From: Phylloscopus collybita
Taxonomy: Eukaryota > Chordata > Aves > Passeriformes > Phylloscopidae
Direction of reading: 5' to 3'
Length of the DNA: 64,000 nucleotides
Assembly: GCA_027886175.1 (NCBI GenBank)
Contig: JAJNNQ010000024.1
Span: forward strand, 26,515,001 to 26,579,000
The stretch's first letter is position 1, and each line of letters opens with the position of its first letter. The notes beneath the pieces were generated by a model. It was given only the letters and a program-made list of their open reading frames with translations. It ran no database searches and had not been told where the DNA came from. This document shows positions 23,985 to 37,560 of this stretch, piece by piece. The position numbers and the translations under genes were made by a program.

Positions 23985-25420
23985 TCTTTGCCAACCTCTT
24001 GAATAACGCAGCTTATAGGACTACCCTAAATTAATTCATGCTTGGATAGAACATATGTTCTGAAGAAACAGCTAGTATTGATTTTAAAGTTGCCAGTGAT
24101 AGGGAATCCACCACATTCCCATGGCAAATTGTTCCAATGTTTAATTACTTTCACTGTTGAAAAAACTTGTGCCTCATTTCTAGTGTGAAATTGCCTGGCT
24201 TCAGGTTCCAGCCACTAGGTCTTTTTATATGTTGTTTGCTAGCTTGAAGTGCCCTCTTATTAAAGTTTGGTTCTCTAAGTAGGTATTTACAAACTGCAAC
24301 CCCTCAGGCTTTCCACTGATAAACTAAAGAGGCTCTTCTCCAGGAACCTCAGCCTATGGAGCATGGCCCCTTGCATTCCATCACTTGCATGTCTGGTTTC
24401 TGAGACTCTTCAGTTTAGCAGTAACTTTCTTTAACTGGGGACACCAATCACAGGAGCTGAGTACCTCTCAAGTTCAGACATCAAATATTACTTCTTTGGT
24501 CACACCTGAGATGCCCCAGTTAACTCTTTAAAGCTTCCAAATTATGTCTTCCAGCATAATTTTGAACAAGGATTTACTTTCAGCTAATTACTAGCATACT
24601 TTTTTCAAAATTGCTGTTTCTCAGAAAATGATCCTTTAGGTTAAAAAAAATGGCTAACTACTAATATCTATTTGCATGCCTTTGTATAGTGCTTCATAAT
24701 TGACCATATTAAACCACACACCAAGGTTTCCCTAAGCCAAGTTCAACAAGGAATCTGCAGTTGCCTTACATCAGTGACCTTGTCCCCTTTTCACAGTTCA
24801 TCTGTGGAATATTATCATTTGTGTCACCAATAAACTTTCCTTCAGGTGGCTTTACCTCTTATTCCCCTGTATTGATAAAAATAATAAATATGACAAGGAG
24901 CAAGATAAAATGGTCACAGCATTCCAATATTACATGTTTGTGGTGATAATTCCATTTTTGTGCCCATATTTTCAGAGTGCCGTTTAATCAGTTCTTAATC
25001 TAATATGTAATATTTTATATTATTCTTGATCAAGATCCTACGAGGTATAACAACAAATTCTCTAAAAAGTCTAACCACATCTGCACTACTACCTTTAGCA
25101 ACAAATTTTATAATCTCATCAAAAAAGATATCAGATTTGTTTGACAGGATTTATTTCCCATAAATCCATTTTGATTGGCATTAATTATATTTCCCTTCTT
25201 TAATTTTTTATTAATCTAATCCCATATCAGTTTTTCTATTATTTCACCTCAAAACAGTACCAGAATGACAGGACTATAATTATCTTAGGTTGTCCCATAC
25301 ATACCTTTAAATTTGAAATCGTATTTAAACACAAGCATTTTTTCCAGACTTCTGGCACTTCGAAACAAATGTCAGGCTGTGGAGAATGCAGCCACGTCAT
25401 GCCTGAAACTTTTGTAGACA
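23985..25420 (-). mobile_element. Old CR1/L3-like LINE with decayed reverse transcriptase
   Basis: The element reads 5' to 3' on the minus strand. Its 3' part is at about 23985-24560, where 'agggaatccaccacattcc' and 'aaattgttccaatgtttaatta' match the antisense 3' region of the amniote CR1/L3 type also common in turtles and crocodilians. Further right the minus strand encodes reverse-transcriptase pieces. The segment GFMGNKSCQTNLISFFDEI is at about 25112-25172, followed by LIKNNIKYYILD-like sequence near 25000-25035. A VIFIIFIN piece sits near 24873-24896. At 24817-24837 the catalytic FADD box appears as FIGD, so one catalytic Asp is gone. Stops and frame shifts separate the pieces. It is a dead, 5'-truncated copy. 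About 1.4 kb is long for a CR1 copy in a bird genome. The right edge is uncertain. Confidence 0.88.
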
Positions 25421-26008
25421 TACTACCTGCATTTTCTAACTGGCTTTAAGAATGTCTGTATTGATTCAGAAGCCATCTGTTTTTGGCATCCTGCCTCCAG
25501 GATGCCATGGATGCCATGGAGGAAAGAGTTGGAAGCCTGTACCCAGGGGTCCTTGCCCAACCTGCTCTCCCAGCCCGTGGTAATTTGTGACTCTGGGAGC
25601 TCCTCTGGCAGGCACTGCACCTGCATCCTTCTGTGTACAGCCTCAGGGTTTGTCCTTCTCTGAGTCAGTCAAATTACTTGCCGCAAGTGTTGTTTTTATT
25701 TCTAATCACCTCACTGTTCTGTGGCAGTAAATTCCCTGCAATAACTACACATCGCGTGTCTTCTTATTTTAAACCTACTGCCTGAAAATATCCTTTGATT
25801 ACCTGCTCTCGCACTGTAAGCAGCAGGTAACAGCTGCTCTGTGATCACTTTCTCCATTTCTCCTGGTCATCTTGCAGACCTAGGCCTTCTCTCAAGAGCC
25901 AGAGGCAACTCACTGTCTTTTCCCAGGGAAGTCTCTCCATGCCTGTGGGTGCCAGTGCCTCTTGCCTTGGACACCTCTCCTAATCTCTTTTAGATAGGTT
26001 TGTAAGCG
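25421..26008. other. Unique DNA with small hairpin
   Basis: Contains a 10-bp perfect inverted repeat (25484-25493 with 25498-25507, loop of 4) followed by a 9-bp tandem 'gatgccatg' duplication. The left end may still be eroded LINE sequence. No gene recognised. Confidence 0.5.
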
Positions 26009-26072
26009 TTTGGTTTGTAAGATGTAGACTGGTCACAGATTTTGGTTTGTAAGATGTAGAATGGTCACAGAT
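26009..26072 (+). repeat. 32-bp tandem duplication
   Basis: Copies at 26009-26040 and 26041-26072 are identical apart from one base (C at 26030, A at 26062). A shorter partial match (taggtttgtaag) precedes them at about 25996-26006. The high identity suggests a recent replication-slippage event in unique sequence. It could be a variable-number tandem repeat. Confidence 0.92.
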
Positions 26073-29000
26073 TTGCAGTGACAGACACACACGTTCCTTT
26101 GTGCCTGGTTGTCCCGCTTGCCAATTAATCATTAGGTCTTCATCTTTTGTACTGCCTCTGAATGCTCATCTGGCATCTCAACAGAGGTAGACATGTTTTC
26201 TCTCAATTTACCATTTTGGAAGCAGCTCTTTATCTTCCTGCGCAATTCCTGCACTGCATTGTTTAGCCAATTGTCACTACATCTGCAATTGGCACTGCTG
26301 CCAACTCAAATTACAGTCATCGTGCTCACGAAGTGACTCAAGACTTCAAACCCCCTACCAGTCCCTTCCCTGGGCAAACCCTACCTGTCGCTAATACAGC
26401 CTCAAGATGAGCTGTGTTTATTCATTTCAGTCAACACTGGTTAAACTTGCCATCACGACAAAAGCAGGAGTTGAATTGGAGCTGTGCACAACTCCCCCAC
26501 CATTTGGAATAGGTGTGTCTATGTGTGTTCCCTCTGTTTTTGTTGCAGCAGCATGTCCTAGAAGATGTGCACAGCCAGGACAATGGAGGCAACAGCCATT
26601 CCTGTTGTAAGAAAATTTAAACCAGACTGAACACTCATACTGGAACAGATGTTTTCAGCTTCACTCACAGACACTTCTGCCTATACAGCAGCCTTCTGGT
26701 GCTCGCATATACTATCTGGGGCCCTAATGCCTGGATGAGTGCAGAGCTACCCATGTGCACAAATGATCCGTGTGTGGTTTTCTCCCTATGGAGCCGTGGC
26801 ACTGTTGTTCTGTTTGCCTGTGCCTGTAACCCAACAGACAGAGTGACAGCCGCACTGACTGAACCGAGCTGATTTTGATGCCAAACATTAAGCCGGGGGC
26901 CAGCAGCTGAGGAAGGTGAATGCAGGATGAGAGGTAGATCTTAGCTGATCACTTGGCTGCTCCCATCCATCACATTTGCTCCTACTAGAAAGGATATGAG
27001 CAGATCTTTGTTCATGAACAGCTCTTTTTTAAATCTCTGGGAATTAAAGTGCATCAGGCAGTGGATGTGCCGTAATGGGGAGAGAAGAACCTTCTGTTTT
27101 TCTCTCTGTCTTAATTGCCTGTGTTTTTATAGGCTTTGGTAATGTTGGTGAAAAACTTCCTGGCACTGTATGAATGCTTTTGCCTTCCTTCTCTCAATGA
27201 CTGGTTTGTTCTTTCTATTCTGTTTCCTTCCTCTGTGAAGGCACTTTGCTGTCTGTGACCAGACAACTGCCTCCCTTGCTGTACAACCTCTCCCTGCCAC
27301 CTGGAATGCCATTCTGCAGATGGTCAAAGGGAACAAGTCCTATTAGCTTTACATTTCCTTGCAGAAAACTATCTCTGAGGGAAGGGAAAGGATCTAGTTT
27401 TACTCCCTGAGGGAGCATCTTTGCCTTGGGGGCAAACGGTACATCCCAAGGCAAAGGAGTCCCGCTAAACAACAAGGCAACACTCAGAGTCATCCCCAGT
27501 TACAGCAGTTGCTGCCTCCAGCAGATTTCCCCAAGGGTCTTCATTTAGCTGCAGTTCATTGAGAGGGTCAGGCAGAGATGGCTGCCCAACTGGTGCAATG
27601 CCTCCTTGTTGGCCAGTCCTGTAGTGTAATTACTCAGCCCCAACAGAGGCTGAAGAAAAGAAAACCTGGGTATGGCGCAAGACAATACCAAGCTACATAA
27701 ACTCTGGGCAGGGTCTGGGGAAGCCACTGGCAAAAATCCCACTAACTAAATACCACCAGGACTTTCCTCTTGGCCTTAGCCCCTTATACATCAGGCTCCT
27801 AAGCACATTTGCAGTAAAGTCAGAGGAACCCTTTTTGCCCTGCTCAATAGGAAGTTTTGGCATTCGGAAAAATAGCCAAAAGACTTGTACCAACTGATCC
27901 CTTAAATCCTTCCTGATAAACAGAAGTAACAGCAGCATCTCAATACTGCAGCAGTGACAAAATCACCAAAGTAAGAGGCACTTTCCTGGACAGAATTCAA
28001 TTACAGTCTTAACGCTGGTTTTAATTACCTTGACCTAACTCCTCCATGGCATAAGAGGCAAGCACACTCAGCCAGCAACTTGCTGCTCAAGGCACTCAGG
28101 ATAGATGAAACTTGCTCTCTTTTTTAGGGAATTCTGTAGCAATTGAAACTATATGAAATATACATTTTGCATCCCATGACACATCACTAATCCCTAACGG
28201 CATCTATGCTTCCTATCATGCAAACAGTTTCAAAGGCATCAGGAAGAAATTTTTAGAAAGTTTTCCTGAAATTAATCAGGAAATTATCAATAAAGCATTA
28301 CTTTAATCTCTCTTATTTTGAAGATATGAAAGAGCAGTGTGTGAATGAATTAAATACAGAGTACAGGAAAATAACGGAGCAATCATAAACAAAAACTCTT
28401 TTTTTCTGCCTTTTTTTTTTTTGTTAAGGCAAAATGTATTTTCTTTGGCACATAAAATCTTCAAAAGTCTTGATTTTAAAATGGAAGGGTTTTCTGTCAA
28501 CATCTTTTGCCAACTAAGAGCATATATCATTGAAAAGCTATTAAAACTTACGTTTTTAAGCAAAAATCTCAATCAGCTTAAGGTATAGAGCTCTTCTAAT
28601 GTAAGTATTTCACTCAATGCAGCAAAGAAGTATATCTAGGAACCAAAAGGTTCCAAAAAGAGAAGCCTCAGCTTAGTACTGCTTACCTTCTCAGGCCTGT
28701 GGCCATAAAACACGGATTTGTTTGCAAAAGGCAGCTTAAGGAAGATAACTTTATTCCCTTGCACTGAAGGTTTGAGTGAGATGCAGCACCTTAGCTGTAA
28801 ACAGCATCTACTACAATTTGATTATTCACAGCCCTCCCATCATTTGTCACCACTGCATCTCAGGAACCAGTTCAGTCACATACATCCTGCATACCACAGC
28901 TGTTTGTAGCCTCCCAAGTCCAAAATATGTGAAATAAAATGCACCTTCTTTTCAAAAAGCCATGAGAGACTTACCATCACCCCTTTTCCCTCATTACCAT

Positions 29001-32000
29001 GCTGTCCTACTCCCTGAAATGAGCAGTTCTAGATGGCTCAGCCATATTTCTATTCCTTGTGGGAAATAGAATGTTGGGAGAGCTGTCTATCCCAGAAGGA
29101 GCTAAAAGCACTATCTAGGATGCTTGGAAGATTTCTAGGGATTACAAACAATAGTGAATAGAGTGTTATGACTGCTCTAACTTTTAATTTCCTTGCTTTA
29201 AAAGTTATATGTATTCCATTATAGGCATGTTACAGTCAGCTGACTGGTAGTGGAGAAGTTCCCTGTATGAAATTCCTAGGAGAAGGCCACAGGCATAACA
29301 ATCGTGGGGTTTCTAATCTAATAATGAGGAAATTGTTCAGTTTTCCTGAGGTTTCTATGGTTCTCTAAGACCCTGCACTCCCTAAAAGAAATCCTTGCTT
29401 TGTCTCTGGTTCCCTGAAACGAAAAAAGACGTATGCTGACAAGAAAAACAAAGATTTTCTATTCCCTCCCCTCCCAACTCCTAGCTATCAAACTTCAACA
29501 AAAGAACATAAGTATTCAGAACTCATTTCTCTCCAACAGCTCTCCATAATCTTAATGATCATTGTATAACTGAATATTAACTGTGTTTTCTTAATATCCC
29601 ATAGCTGGGAACAAAAAGTGAAAAAGAGAGGTTTGATGATGTGTAGTCAAATTTTGTACTAATTAAAAAAGCTCTTTACCTCAATCCATCACCACTTCTT
29701 AAAGGAACCTGAATTCACTTTCATATGGCCAAAGTGTGTGAAGGCTTTTTGCAACCCTGACAGCCACCACTTCTGAGTCTTATGGAAATCAACTGAGGTA
29801 TCAGTCTCAGTGGTGTTGTGGCTGCACCAGCAACACAGGAGTCTGCACACGTAATTGTTCATTTAAGAACAAGTGTCTCATCAAGAGAGAGTTCTGAATC
29901 ACAGTGAGACCAGATTAATTTAGCAACATTATACTGAAAACAACAACAACACAGGGCTGCGCCAGACTTTCTCCACAGGCTACCCAAAGAGGTAATGAGA
30001 GAGCAGGCTTTGGCTGGAATACCAGCCCGGGGGCATGAACATCACAACTCTTTTATGAAGGATGTGCTCCCAGCAATGAATGAACTGCCATCACAATTTT
30101 TAAGTTAAAGACCAAAATGGCTCCAGCCTTCCTAACACTGATTCGCCTCAAATGCCTCCAGAATGATGAATGGTGAACACTGGACCCCTACAAGAAATCA
30201 GAGTTGGTTTTCTATTTTTAATCAAAACAACCAGAACTGGCTTTTTAAACCGATGTAAAACTCTCTCCCTCCAAAATAGCCATGTTTGATATCATCCCTT
30301 TAACAGTGGCTGAGGAACACAATGTCCAAGATGACCCTGGAGACTCACACAGAGGACAAAGATACTTTGTAGAGTTTTTAAATGAATTCCTGTGTTGATG
30401 TCAGGAGGATGGGTCATTTTCCAGATTTAGAGTTTGACTTCCCACTTTTGCCCCCTGCATAACAAAGACTCAGTAACACCCTCACCCAAGCCTCCTACTC
30501 AAGCCCTAGTGGGGCTACACCCTCTCAGCTTCCACCCCATGTAGGAACCCAAATACACCCAGTATCTCCCAAACCCCTTCAAAGTATGAAAGAGGTCCAA
30601 TTTCATAACCATAACTGACTTTCTTTGTAACACATGCCTTGAAGTCTCAAGGTACTTTTCATTCTTTGGGAGAGGAGAAACAGGCATAGAGGTATGGAAG
30701 CTAAGATTAGAGGTGACCTCTGACAGCTGTGACTCACCCAACATCCCTGAAAAAAACTACTGGAAAGCTAATGATGTAAACAAGTTTCCAAGTGTTGGAC
30801 TGCCCTGTTTCACTCATGAGGTCATGTTTTTTGAAGCTGAGCTGGAGAAAAGCAACTTGCTTTTTTCTTTCTCATGAATTATACGAGCAAGGTAGTAAAC
30901 AACTACTTCTGCCAGACCAGCTCACCTACACTCTTCCTAAAGCAGATTTGCAGAAGCAGCTCTCTATGAGAAGCCCCCACATATCAGTGCAACCTCTCTA
31001 AAAGAGCAAATTCAACGCATGTAAATCACTGCAGGCTCCATGGCACGGGTAACACAGCAAATTCTTCACTATTTTGGGAGAGGTTCCCAAGAGGAAGCAA
31101 AATTTGGGTTGAACCAAAAATAAACCACAGCTTTAAATAAAACCCTTACCTGTCAAGTCAAACATTAACCCCAGTACTAGTGACACAGCAATGAGGGTTT
31201 ATCATGGGCCCTAAACCCGGTCCACAGGCAGGTATTCTAAGCTTCATTAGGCTCTTGTTAGCACAAGAGGCCAGGAATGAGCCTTTGGAAGCAGGGAGGT
31301 GGGAAGGAGGCAGGTGGTGCTGGCTGAGCAGTGAGCAGGACTACCAAAAGGGCGATGTAACCACGGGCAGAAGAGGTGAACCTTGCTGTTGGCTCTGCCT
31401 CAAACTGCCCCCTCAGCCTCTAGGAGTGAGAGGCAGGGGTGGTGTGTCTTAGGGAATGGCGAGGCCAAGTCTTGGGTAATAACAGGCATTACACAAGGCA
31501 CAAAAAGGGCAATGCCAATTCAGTGTAAGAGGTATGCCTAGAGTTGCTCATCCCTCATCTCAATGCCCGGTAAATTTCCTCAGAAATCAGGAAGGCTTTG
31601 TGATCTAATGCTGTCTGGCTAACAAACCGATGAGCTAACTCTGCCACGTCCCTCTCTCCAGCTCCCCAAATTAAGTCTAACAATTTTCTATATTTCCGAT
31701 TTGTGACCATCTGTTTCCAACCTTGTGCTAGACCTCACAGAGGCCATCCTAGAGATATGATTTTCAAAACCCACTTGTCTTTTCTCTGTGTTCATTAAAC
31801 AAGCAATTAAAAGTTTTTAAAGTATTTGTGCCCCCTGAAAAAAATGGCAAGAGGCTTATCTGGGTTACTTCCCACTCACATCTATCTTAAGTTACATCTT
31901 ACACACTCTAATACATCAATTTGAAAATCTGTCTACGTACCACAGAGCAAATGACACGGCTTTTCCAGAGTCTGTCTCACTGACTAGAAAATTTCACACC

Positions 32001-32749
32001 CTGCCCATTGACCAGCCTTACTTCAGCCCTGCCACATAGGCATGAATATTAAAGAGAAGTAAACTGTAAAGAACACATTACTCAAAACACCTTATATTGC
32101 AAATAAATACGCTCTATTCATAACTTCCTAGCCTTGAATTAACAGGTCAGCTCATGCCTGTGTCTTTATCCTCCATCAACACCACCAACTGCACACATTT
32201 TGCCTTAAAAAGGCAATACCTGTTATGAAATGAGAAGTAATTGCTGAGTGGGGAATGAGATGTGCTTTTTGAGAGAATGAACTTCCCTGCTTGCCTGTGC
32301 AGCTTTGAGGACCACAGAACTACTTCATTTTCAAAAGGAACAAAAAATTCTCTTTTCTCCATAAACCATGAAGTAAAGTAAAACACCAAATGTTATGAGA
32401 ATTACAAATAATTCAGCAGTTGGCGAAACTGGATGGAGCACGACTGACACAGATGGAAGATTTAGTGGCCAAACTCTAACAAGTCTCTGCTGAGTATGTA
32501 TGCACTGAGATTTTTCAGCAGCTCACAATTTGGCCACATCTAGGTAGATATGAACTGAGGTGGCAAAAGGTAAATCCCTGACACCGAGGTTACTTTACTG
32601 GCCAAATTACAATCTCTCCTCCAAACTGCATAATTGCTGAATTTTCATTCAAAACAGAAACATGAACTTTTTTGCTTTAATGAGCAAGACAACATATGTT
32701 TTTCTAATCTCTGGACTTTTTAGCTGAAATTTTCGCAAATATTCAGCCC
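26073..32749. other. Unique non-coding DNA
   Basis: More than 6 kb in which I recognise no gene, RNA or clear repeat. A poly-T spot lies at about 28411-28422. Frames reach about 92 codons and carry no known domain. Confidence 0.5.
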
Positions 32750-33267
32750 TTGGCTAATACTCAGCACAAACTACTTCAAACCAAACAGATGCAGTTTGGC
32801 AAACTGATAAGCAATGTAAAATTACTTTGGGTAATGAAAAATGTTAGGCAGTTTAGTGATAAGCAACTGTATCAGCTTTGCATAGGACGCGCTTCTCTCC
32901 AGCTGTCTCTCTTCAGACCAAATTCAAACATACACAGACAGGTACAGCTCATCTGTAATCTTCTTTTTTTACCAGTCATTTGCAGCAGATGGGAACGCAA
33001 CTTGCTCTGTGTGTTGACTGCGTGTGTGCAGCAGGCACTGGTATTTTTTGCAGTAAAGTCAGACAGCAATCCAAAGCATTTCCTCTTGCTGCTGCTGTCC
33101 CTGCTTTGTAAGCTGTATTTTTGCAGAGGAGTGAAGGGTAGAACAGAGGAATGCAAGGACTGGGAAGTCTCCTGGCCAATTTTGGCTGCTTCTATTTTAG
33201 ATTCTTGGCCATGGGAATTTCTCTTTCTCCACTGACAGGCCAGCAGCAGAATCCCAGGCTCCCTCAC
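32750..33267. other. Unrecognised block open on both strands
   Basis: A plus-strand frame of 161 codons (32750-33235, not begun by ATG) overlaps a minus-strand frame of 131 codons (32872-33267). Neither contains a domain, signal or motif I recognise. No good splice-acceptor and donor pair is evident. Chance openness or a conserved non-coding element is likelier than a gene. Confidence 0.25.
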
Positions 33268-34199
33268 CTCATTCTGACAGTGACTGCTGATGCTGTGACC
33301 CGCCTCCCAGGATGCTGTCTGTGAGGGGGTGATGCAGCAGAGAAAAGAAGAATTTAGGTAGAAAGAGGTTACAATTTAGAAATGAGGGAGACTGAGGGCA
33401 GTCTTCCTGAGGAGGACTGTGATAAGGTCCTCATAGAAAGCAGCTTTGCCCAAGACCCACCAGGGAAAATTAGAAGCCGGAGATCTGGCTCCCCTTTTCT
33501 ACTCAGCCAGTGATGTGCTGTGTAGCCAGTCATAACTTCACTGCTCTCAGATAAAACTGGGACTGGGAGGAGCCACCAAAATGAGTATGCATGCATGTGC
33601 AAGAGGGGGACAAATCTAGTCAATACCTGTAAATGTGCTCATTGCTTCCAAAGGGGATCTTCCAAAAAAGAGAATCGCTAACAGTATATTCTGCCTGCTC
33701 TACCCACTGCCCTGTAGAAAGTATATGATCAAACATTTTTCACATTTCACACCCTTCAATTCACTGAGCATGTCCATTCACTGCAATCCCTCTGCTGGTC
33801 CCCACGTGCCAGTCTCAGTCCCTGATTACCCCCTGCAATCCTCAGACTCAGTGATTTACTCTCCCTGCCTCCTACACTCATCCAGGACCCTGCCTTCTAT
33901 GCATGCCCAGCATCACACTCCTGCTTGCCACCTCTCCCCAGCACTCTCCATGTGATGCCTTGCACACTGTGCTGCCCTTCCCCCCGGCCCCAGTCACACA
34001 CTCACACAAAGCCCCTTCTGCCTATTAAGCACTTCCATTCTGCAAAACCTCGCAGTTAAAACTAATCCTTATCCTGCAAATAAGCTGAAAACGAAAGCAG
34101 TGCCTCAGAAAGCCCTCAATTTAATGAGCATCTTTGCTGTGGCTCTCGCCATTCCCCATCTTCTCTGAGCTTTTCTCCAAATGAAATAAAGATCAGCCC
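33268..34199. other. Unique non-coding DNA, C-rich in part
   Basis: The 33750-34010 part is rich in C and CT on the plus strand and gives a 106-codon frame without recognisable content. Confidence 0.5.
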
Positions 34200-34320
34200 C
34201 CCTGCAGCTCCCTACTGTAAACATTAATTCAGGAGGTCACTTACATATTAATGCTGACCCTGTTTCTGTCACCTTTGCTGATACAGAGCAGTCCCATTAG
34301 TGGCAAGTGTTTTAAAAGAA
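34200..34320. promoter_or_regulatory. Candidate conserved non-coding element
   Basis: Even-composition block with forkhead-type (taaaca at 34217) and homeodomain-type cores (attaatt at 34223, tattaat at 34247), and 'tttctgtcacctttgctga' beyond. Looks like an enhancer by texture. There is no reading frame of note and conservation is untested. Confidence 0.22.
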
Positions 34321-37300
34321 GCTGATTCTTAATGTGGGTATGGGTGGTGGAAGCTGACCTCCATCATTTCTCCTCCCTTCCTCACCTACTCTCTGAATGT
34401 GACCAGTGCTCGTGAGTACCAAATTACTGCATGACATGTGTGTGTGCCCAGGACACATTTCTGTTTGTTTTCTTCCCCATGCAAATGCATGCCTGTGGCC
34501 AAGGGAAGCACTGTGCCCACACAAATAAGAGCAGCCTCACGATGCAGCAAATGCCTGACACCTGCTTTTTTTTCACAAAGCACTAAGGTAACAGAATCAT
34601 GGAAAACAAAGCAAAACACCAGGCAGACAGACCTCTTGCAAGAACACTTGCCTGGTGCTTACAACACCCATGTACAGACAGACATTCCCAATCCCAGAGG
34701 GGCTCAGGTCCCCCATTCTCCTTGCCCCATGCCTTGCCCTATGCATTTTTTCAGCACTAGACTGCCTTTGCCTGTTTGAATGCTGCTGAGATTGACAAGT
34801 GGCCAGCAGCAGCAGCCCTGTCCTTTTCCCTGCAGTGCCCTGTGAGAAACCTGAGCCCTGACCACAACACTGCAGCAGACATTTCCTGAAGATGACTCTG
34901 AAATGTCAACAGCCTTCGGTACCTAACACATCCCAGGGAAATTAATGGGAGTTCAAGACAGAGGGGAAAACTGCAAGCAGCAAGCTTGAAAAAACAACAC
35001 CTGGGAAAATCCATAGGGGATGCACTTTACCTGCCAGGACTGAACCTAACCTCCTGTACCATCATCTTTAAAAATCTGGCAGCTGGAAAAGCAAAGCCTT
35101 TTCCCTCTGAGGAATAGCACAGGGAAAGCTCACTTGAACATTAGTTACTCCACAACTCTGAACTCAATTTTATGAATTTAAGAAACACTTGCTCTTGTAA
35201 CTAAGAGAACAAGCCCTCCTACTACAGCCCACCTAATTGCATTTCCACTTAGGCTTGCACACTCCAGCTCCTGATCAAATATTCATGGGTTGCCCTTGGC
35301 CTTAGTGGGGCAAAACACCTGCAGAACTGCAATTGATAAGTGTTCCATCTGGGGCAGGTGGGCCCCACATCACTGGCTATGGCAAGGCTCAGCTAAATCA
35401 CTTCGTGGAGCAAGGTCAGAAGGCATGACTGCAGAGATTTTTGCCAAAGCCCACATCTCTGGGCAGTTTACACTTGCCTTTTACTCTGAAAAGTTCATAT
35501 TTGTTCTTTTTCCATTTCAGGCAGAAACTACCAAGAGAGGAGCTGGGCAGTTTCGTGTTTATCCCACAGAAAACATAAGATCATGCAACTGAGGGTCATG
35601 GCAAAACATGTAACACAGGGAGTGGCACTTCCTGGGCCCACGAAGGACATCTTTGATGTTTCCTCTAGAAAACTTCTGGGTCAAGGAGAGTTTTTTGACT
35701 GCTGTCATCCAGGCTATACAACTGCCAGGGCTTTCACTTTGGATTGAAGCGTTTAGATTTGTTCATTAAATATACATACACATACATTATATGGCAATGG
35801 GATTCTTTCTCAGATTTTAGTTGGGTTTATAGTATAAAAAGGGAACTAAATATAGAGAGTCAAGATCCTTGCCCATTTCCCATCCAAGCAAATCAGCTTA
35901 CCCTCCAATTCCCCTGACACCACCCCAAAGGAGCTAATTCTTCACACAGTATTACAAATGCCTGGTTAGTCATTGGCTCTCGCCCTGCAGCCCCCACACA
36001 TCTTGGGGCTTCCATACCAGTTTTGCCCCTGCCCCTCAATTTTATCCCATTATTTGTCCTGAGGACCTCACAGAACTCTGTCAACCTGTTACTGTAGTCC
36101 CTTCAGCTTTTCCTCAATTAAGACAACCAGTCATGCCTAATTGTTCCTAGTTCTGTGATGGTTTAGTGATGTGAATAAATGTCCCCTCAGGACAACATTG
36201 CAGACACTCAAATCATTCACTTGTGATCTAAATATTACGGGCATCTAGGTCCTCTGATATGAAAGGCTGCTACATATGAGAGATAATTATATTTATCTGG
36301 AAAAAAAGGCAGATTATTCATTTTAGTAACACATTTGTAATGACAGTGTGCCAAAAGCTCAGTGTTTTTTAACAGGGCCATGCATGTCCCTGTGTATCCC
36401 ACACTCCCCACCAACCAGATGGATGCAGTTCAAACTGTGAATCCACTCAGAAAATTTAATAGCAGCAACTTGGTCCCTGTCCCTTAGTATTAGTCATTCA
36501 GAAATATTTTCACAGATTTATCTGGGATTTGGTTCTGGTCCTCACACCCTCCTCCTCAGCATACCAGGAGACCTGCCTGGGCAGAGTGTCTCCATCAGCA
36601 GAGGGGCAGCCCCATTGCTCCTTTTAATCTGCCCCAAAACACCACATTTCTCACACACTGATAGAAACCTGACCCCATGGGGAGCAATCCAAGCTACAAC
36701 CACCACAGCAGCAAGGGTTGCCTTCCCAAAACAGGCTGGTGGCAGCATGCCAGAGTGGAAGAACCCGAGCCACGTTTGAGGCAGCAGCACCAAGCTTGTT
36801 TTCCCAGGCCATGTGTCCTGCTTGGCTGCTGAGCTCTGTGGGCATCCATGGCTCCACACTCACCACCCACAACACCCCCTTCTCCTTTTTTTCTTTTCCC
36901 TTCACTTTCCAGTCATGGCAAAGACATTTGGGGGGCTTTACCTCTGTTCTCTGCCAAACCAGTGTCTCTAAATGACAAAGCAGCCTGTTTCTCCAGACTT
37001 TATCCCCATGGACTTAGACCCTCTGTTGGTTTTTGGCAACACAGGTACTAACTCCGTTCTTCCACCCTTGATCCTCCTACACCTCCTACACCACTGTACA
37101 ATGTTTATAAAAAATAAATAAGTCAGTTTTTGGCCTTGCAAACTTGCGTGTGTAAGCCTGCAGAGAAGCAGGGTGTAATGTTTTTTTCCCTCTTCTCCTA
37201 TCTTCCCTACCATCCAGTAGCTGGCAGGCATGAGCGGCTTTCTGAGGTTAACAGTAGTAATGAGGCAACTTTGGCTTTCATACACTGTGATCAATATTTA

Positions 37301-37528
37301 CTGGAGCAATAAGAGAGTTCAGAAACTGCAGTGCTGGCATGGTAGAGAAGCTGGAGAGTGGAAAACAGCATTTAAAGTCTTCAGAGGGACATGACAACCA
37401 GCTAATGATTACTTAGGGACTATCAGATTTCCTTCTTCATTTATTTTGCCAAGTGGTATAGTAGTTAGAACACAGAATAATAAACTGGGCCTATCCCTAG
37501 TCTAGGGAAGCAAGTGTTTGTAGCAAAC
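34321..37528. other. Unique non-coding DNA
   Basis: No gene recognised. Frames of 100-113 codons at 34438-34779, 35290-35592 and 36542-37294 have no recognisable domain. A TATA-like 'tatagtataaaaagg' at about 35829-35843 has no supporting context. Confidence 0.5.
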
Positions 37529-37560
37529 TTTTTTCTTTTCTTTTTTTTTTTTTTTTTTTT
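37529..37560 (+). repeat. Poly-T tract
   Basis: A T run with one C interruption near its left end (37540). No element body is recognisable beside it. Confidence 0.9.

Noticed and set aside
35829..35843. TATA-like sequence as a promoter
   Set aside because: AT-rich surroundings make such matches common, and no CpG patch, start signal or exon follows.
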